Positions 41,990 through 45,792 of a stretch of 45,792 nucleotides of DNA are shown here, piece after piece. The stretch comes from Alphaproteobacteria bacterium. GTDB lineage: Bacteria; Pseudomonadota; Alphaproteobacteria; CACIAM-22H2. The first letter of the stretch is position 1, and each line of letters starts with the position of its first letter. The position numbers and the translations under genes are program-made. The notes under the pieces were generated by a model that saw only the letters and a program-made list of their open reading frames with translations, was not told where the DNA came from and did not search any database. The stretch is from the NCBI GenBank assembly GCA_016793165.1, contig JAEULA010000070.1, positions 1-45,792 on the forward strand, given 5' to 3'.

Positions 41990-43990
41990 TCACATCTCGA
42001 TGTGGCAGGCGATGCGGTGCGGGCCGTGGATGCGCTCGGGCGGCTTCTCGCGATCGCAGATGTCGCCGAGCTTGCGCGGGCAGCGGCTGGCGAAGACGCA
42101 GCCCTTGATCTCGACGGTCGGGCTCGGCATCGCACCGGTGAGCACGACCGCCGGCGCGGCGGCGTCGGGATCCGGGCGCGGCGCCGCGGCGAGCAGCGCC
42201 TCGGTATAGGGATGGTAGGGTGGCGCGAAAACCTGCGCCGCCGGCCCGTACTCGACGACGCGACCGAGATACATGACCGCGACCCAATCGGCCATGTGCC
42301 GCACGAGCGCCAGGTCGTGCGAGATCAGCACCAGCCCCATCTCGCTGCCGGCGAGCAGGTCCCCGAGCAGATTGACGATCGCGGCCTGGACCGAGACGTC
42401 GAGCGCCGAGACCGGCTCGTCGGCGATCAGGAGGTCCGGATTGCCGGCGAGCGCGCGGGCGATCGCGACGCGCTGGCGCTGGCCGCCGGAGAGCTGGCTC
42501 GGCCGCCGGTCCATGAGCTCGGCAGGCAGCTGCACGCGCGCCATCAGCGCGCGCGCCTCGACCGCCGCCTGGTCGGCCGACAGGCCGCGCAGCACACGCA
42601 GCGGCCGCTGCAGCGCGAAGCCGACGCTGTGGCTCGGATTGAGAGTCGAGTCCGGGTTCTGGAAGACCATCTGCACGCGCCGGACGAGCTCGCGGGGTCG
42701 CGCGTCGACGCCGCCCTCGAGCGCCGCACCGTCGACGCGCAGCGTGCCCGAGGCGCCGCCGACGAGGCCGGCGACGACGCGCGCGAAGGTCGACTTGCCG
42801 GAACCGGACTCGCCGACGATGGCGAGCGTGCCGCGGCGACGCGCCTCGACGTCGACCTCGGTCAGCGCGCGCACCGTGCGCCGCTCGCCGCCCATCAGCC
42901 CGCCGCCGACCTGATACCACTTGGTGAGGCCCCGCGCCTCGAGCAGCACCGGGCCGTCGCCGTTCGAATTCGCCGTCGGCGTCGCGGCTTCGTCGCTCGC
43001 CGTCGTCAGCGCCGCGAGCCGCGCGCAGCGCGCGCGGTGCGCGTCGTCGCCGGCGACCGGCGCCAGCGCGATCGGGCCGCGACCACAGACGCCGGCTTCG
43101 GCGAAGCCGCAACGCGGCTCGAAGGCGCAGCCCGGCCGCGCGCGGTCCTCGGCGCGAAGCGTGCCGGCGATCGGCGCGAGCCGCCCCGCGCCGTGCGCGC
43201 GGTCGAGATCGGGCAAGGCGGCAAGCAGGCCGCGCGTATAGGGATGCGCCGGCGCCCTGAAGACGTCGCGCACGCTGCCGGTCTCCACGAGACGCCCGGC
43301 ATAGAGCACGCCGACGCGGTCGCACAGCCGGGCGACGGTGCCGAGATTGTGGCTGATGAACAGGATCGCGGTGCCGAACTTGGCGCGCAGCTCGCGCACG
43401 AGCTCGAGGATCGCGGCCTCGATCGTGACGTCGAGCCCGGTCGTCGGCTCGTCCATCACCAGCAGCGCCGGCTCGGCCATCAGCGCCATCGCGATGACGA
43501 CGCGCTGCTGCTGGCCGCCCGACAACTGGTGCGGGTAGCGCGCCAGCATCGCCTCGGCGTCGGGCAGCCGCACCTCGTGCAGCATCGCGACGGCGCGCCC
43601 GCGCGCGCGGTCCTCGTCGCGCTCGCCGTGCAGCAGCGGCACTTCCATGAGCTGGCGTCCGATGGTCATCACCGGGTTCAGGCTCGACATCGGGTCCTGG
43701 TAGACCATGGCCAGCCGGCTGCCGCGCAGCTGCTGCAGCGACGGCTCGTCCATCGTCGCGAGGTCGCGGCCCTCGAAGCGGATGCGGCCGGTCGTCACCC
43801 GCATGCCGGCCGGCAGGTAGCGCATCGCGCCCAACGCCACGGTCGACTTGCCGCAGCCGGACTCGCCCACGAGGCCCAGCGCCTCGCCCGGCGCGATCGA
43901 CAGCGAGACGTCGTCGAGGATGCGGTTGACGCCGCGGCGGCCGCGGTGCTCGATCGAGACTCCTTCGAAGGCGAGGATCGGCTCAACCAT
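41990..43990 (-). CDS. Fused DppD-DppF ABC transporter ATPase (second system)
   Basis: 666 aa. N-terminal domain: Walker A GESGCGKST (about residues 39-47), LSGGQQQR, Walker B LVMDEPTTGLD; C-terminal domain from about 355: Walker A GESGSGKST, LSGGQRQR, LIADEPVSALD. Both domains end in the Cys-bearing oligo_HPY extension (CAFEPRCGF near 275-283; CVFASRCPRKLGDICDRE near the end). Start ATG 43990, overlapping the permease stop by 8 bp. It is a paralogue of the protein at 36487-38562 from a different transporter, transcribed in the opposite direction. Confidence 0.93.
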   Translation of the reverse strand: MVEPILAFEGVSIEHRGRRGVNRILDDVSLSIAPGEALGLVGESGCGKSTVALGAMRYLPAGMRVTTGRIRFEGRDLATMDEPSLQQLRGSRLAMVYQDPMSSLNPVMTIGRQLMEVPLLHGERDEDRARGRAVAMLHEVRLPDAEAMLARYPHQLSGGQQQRVVIAMALMAEPALLVMDEPTTGLDVTIEAAILELVRELRAKFGTAILFISHNLGTVARLCDRVGVLYAGRLVETGSVRDVFRAPAHPYTRGLLAALPDLDRAHGAGRLAPIAGTLRAEDRARPGCAFEPRCGFAEAGVCGRGPIALAPVAGDDAHRARCARLAALTTASDEAATPTANSNGDGPVLLEARGLTKWYQVGGGLMGGERRTVRALTEVDVEARRRGTLAIVGESGSGKSTFARVVAGLVGGASGTLRVDGAALEGGVDARPRELVRRVQMVFQNPDSTLNPSHSVGFALQRPLRVLRGLSADQAAVEARALMARVQLPAELMDRRPSQLSGGQRQRVAIARALAGNPDLLIADEPVSALDVSVQAAIVNLLGDLLAGSEMGLVLISHDLALVRHMADWVAVMYLGRVVEYGPAAQVFAPPYHPYTEALLAAAPRPDPDAAAPAVVLTGAMPSPTVEIKGCVFASRCPRKLGDICDREKPPERIHGPHRIACHIEM

Positions 43991-44876
43991 CTTCGGCCGC
44001 CTCGCGCAGCCCGGTCGCCAGGAAGTTGAAGCCGATGACCAGCGACGACACGGCGAAGGCGGGAATGAGCGTCATGTGCGGCCACACGAAGATCATCCCG
44101 TAGGTCTCCTTGATCATGGAGCCCCAGTCGGGATCCGGCGGGGGCAGGCCGACGCCGAGGAAGCCGAGCACGCCGATCGCGATCACCGTGTAGCCGAGGC
44201 GCAGGAAGAAATCGACGATCAGCGGCCCGCGCGCATTGGGCAGGATCTCGGTCAGCAGGATGAACCAGGTGCCCTCGCCGCGCATGCGCGCCGCCGCCAC
44301 GTAGTCGCGATTCTTCACGTCGAGGGTCACCGCGCGCACGATGCGCGCAATGATCGGCGCCTGGGTGAAGGTGATCACGGCGATGATGTTGAAGGCCGAG
44401 GCGCCGAAGCGCGCGATGATGATCAGGTAGAGGATGATCTTCGGAAAGGCGAGAAGCGTGTCGCCGACCCGCATGATCACGGAATCGATCGTGCCGCCCT
44501 TGTAGCCGGCGAGCAGCCCGAGCACCGTGCCGAGCATGGCCGCCCCGATGACCGCCGCCGGCGCCACGGTCAGCACCGTGCGCGCGCCCCAGATCAGGCG
44601 CGAGAGGATGTCGCGGCCGAGGTGGTCGACGCCCAGCCAGTGGGCGGCCGAGGGATAGGGATCGGCGACCAGCGCCGGATCGATCTTGTTGGGCGGAAAG
44701 GGCGCGATCCACGGCGCGAACAGCGCGAGCAGCGACCAGGCGAGCACGATCGCCGCACCGAACAGGCCGACCGGCGAGCGCGCGAGCAGGGCGACCCAGC
44801 CGAACACCCGCAGGCGCTGCCGCGCGGCGGGTGCCGGGACGGCGGCGGTTTGCACGACCGGGAGCTCGGTGCTCAT
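43983..44876 (-). CDS. Dpp/Opp-type ABC permease (DppC-like, second system)
   Basis: 297 aa with an N-terminal cytoplasmic extension (1-30) before the first membrane segment VGLFGAAIVLAWSLLALFAPW. HWLGVDHLGRDILSRLIWGAR (about 77-97) is the DppC signature and LDVKNRDYVAAARMRGEGTW (about 180-199) the EAA loop. The start ATG 44876 overlaps the upstream permease stop (ATGA at 44873). Confidence 0.93.
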   Translation of the reverse strand: MSTELPVVQTAAVPAPAARQRLRVFGWVALLARSPVGLFGAAIVLAWSLLALFAPWIAPFPPNKIDPALVADPYPSAAHWLGVDHLGRDILSRLIWGARTVLTVAPAAVIGAAMLGTVLGLLAGYKGGTIDSVIMRVGDTLLAFPKIILYLIIIARFGASAFNIIAVITFTQAPIIARIVRAVTLDVKNRDYVAAARMRGEGTWFILLTEILPNARGPLIVDFFLRLGYTVIAIGVLGFLGVGLPPPDPDWGSMIKETYGMIFVWPHMTLIPAFAVSSLVIGFNFLATGLREAAEDG

Positions 44877-45792
44877 ACGCGGATCCTCGGATCGAGCTTC
44901 ATGTAGCCGAGGTCGCCGAAGAGCTGGGTCAGCATCGTGACCGTCACGGCGACGAGCGTGCCCGCCTCGACCACCGCGATGTCCTTGGCAAGCGCCGCCT
45001 CGAGCATCATGCGTCCGAAGCCCGGATAGGCGAACAGCATCTCGACGACGACGAGCCCGGAGACCAGGTAGTTGAGCTGCAGCAGGATGACCGTGAAGGG
45101 TGTGATCAGTGCATTGCGCATCGCGTGGCGCATGACGACGCGACGGAAGTCCATGCCCTTGAGCACCGCGGTGCGGATGAAGGGCTGGCGCATCACCTCG
45201 ACCATCGAGGCGCGGATCATCGAAATGAGATAGCCGGCGTCGTAGAGCGTCACCACCATCACCGGCAGCACGAACTGCATCCAGATCGGCCAGTCGCCGC
45301 CGCTCGACAGCGGCGACGTGCCCGGCAGGACCTTGAGCCAGACCACGAAGATCGCCAGCAGGAACACGCCCATGGCGAATTCCGGGATCGAGGCGCAGAT
45401 CGACGAGAAGACCGAGACGCCGCGATCGATCGCGCTGCGCTCGCGCATGCCGGCGATGACACCGAGCAGGACCGAGAACGGCACGATCACCGCAAAGCAG
45501 ATGCCCGCGAGCAGGAGCGTGTTGCCGAGCCGGTCCCAGAGGACATGGGCGACGGGCTGGCGATAGACGACGGACTGGCCGAGATCGCCGTGGAGCGCGT
45601 TCCAGACGTACTCGGCGTAGCGGACGAGCAGCGGGCGATCGAGGCCCATCTCGCGATAGAGGCGGTCGACCTGGTCCTGCGAGGCATAAGGGCCGAGCAG
45701 CTTGCGCGCGACGTCGCCCGGCGTCAGTTCATTGAGTGCGAAGACGAGGAACGAGACCGCCAGCAGCGTGACGAGGACGTTGAGCAGTTGGC
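44873..45792 (-). CDS. Dpp/Opp-type ABC permease (DppB-like, second system), 5' end cut by window
   Basis: The last 305 residues of a DppB-like permease are visible; the frame is open to the right edge and continues into a typical membrane-anchor segment (QLLNVLVTLLAVSFLVFALNE), so only a few N-terminal residues are missing. The extracytoplasmic segment LTPGDVARKLLGPYASQDQV is usual for the family, as is the loop ISMIRASMVEVMRQPFIRTA near the middle. An internal ATG (45649) is not the real start because it would delete the first helix. The substrate-binding protein for this system is presumably just outside the window. Confidence 0.92.
   Translation of the reverse strand, partial: QLLNVLVTLLAVSFLVFALNELTPGDVARKLLGPYASQDQVDRLYREMGLDRPLLVRYAEYVWNALHGDLGQSVVYRQPVAHVLWDRLGNTLLLAGICFAVIVPFSVLLGVIAGMRERSAIDRGVSVFSSICASIPEFAMGVFLLAIFVVWLKVLPGTSPLSSGGDWPIWMQFVLPVMVVTLYDAGYLISMIRASMVEVMRQPFIRTAVLKGMDFRRVVMRHAMRNALITPFTVILLQLNYLVSGLVVVEMLFAYPGFGRMMLEAALAKDIAVVEAGTLVAVTVTMLTQLFGDLGYMKLDPRIRV

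Overview
The window is a very GC-rich, densely coded chromosomal segment of a heterotrophic proteobacterium, most likely an alphaproteobacterium (Rhodospirillales/Hyphomicrobiales-like). The signs are tripartite tricarboxylate (TTT/Bug) and multiple ABC uptake systems, two PAS_5-type proteins (a family typical of alphaproteobacteria), many ATGA stop/start overlaps, and NTG starts. This placement is inference. No rRNA, tRNA, CRISPR array, phage or insertion sequence was seen.

Region 1 (1-14302) looks like one catabolic island for an unidentified acidic or sugar-derived substrate. The minus strand carries a DUF993 protein (cut by the left edge), a Gfo/Idh/MocA oxidoreductase and a DapA-like aldolase/lyase. 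Upstream on the same strand is an epimerase/dehydratase-GNAT-TetR operon. A lone secreted 667-aa protein of unknown function (5776-7779) interrupts the island. Then come an enolase-superfamily protein, a xylose-isomerase-like TIM barrel protein and a second Gfo/Idh/MocA oxidoreductase (minus), divergent from a complete TTT transporter tctC-tctB-tctA (plus). The same palindrome, TAACCA-N2-TGGTTA, lies upstream of the DapA-like gene (2903-2926) and between the divergent oxidoreductase and tctC genes (11128-11141). This suggests that the TetR protein at 3161-3808 controls the whole island. Two-hairpin REP-like elements occur as inverted doublets in the gaps of this region.

Region 2 (14285-21114): a PEP-CTERM protein convergent with tctA, then a BMP-type nucleoside/nucleobase ABC transporter (binding protein, double ATPase, two permeases) joined by stop/start overlaps to a CodA-like cytosine deaminase. 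That deaminase has Cys where E. coli CodA has Asp314, the residue reported to exclude 5-methylcytosine.

Region 3 (21282-29049): a small unknown protein, two divergent PAS_5 proteins, and a minus-strand corrinoid operon: B12-binding corrinoid protein, DUF1638 protein, PF13769 protein and a ferredoxin/ASKHA reductive activator. It is divergent from a dimethylglycine/sarcosine-dehydrogenase-like flavoprotein. No corrinoid methyltransferase gene is present in the window.

Region 4 (29050-31425): an ArsR repressor whose cysteines are C-terminal, and an ArsO-like flavoprotein with a tail holding five Cys-Cys pairs. They sit behind a perfect 16-bp palindrome embedded in a probable promoter.

Region 5 (31605-45792): an M24 protein that keeps the metal-site and catalytic residues of the DMSP lyase DddP, and an oligopeptide-type ABC system (Tat-exported binding protein on the minus strand; two permeases and a fused ATPase on the plus strand). 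The plus-strand operon ends in two tandem gamma-glutamyltransferase-like enzymes without signal peptides. A second Dpp/Opp-type transporter (fused ATPase, two permeases, the last cut by the right edge) lies on the minus strand. Two convergent junctions here end in hairpins that share the same loop sequence.
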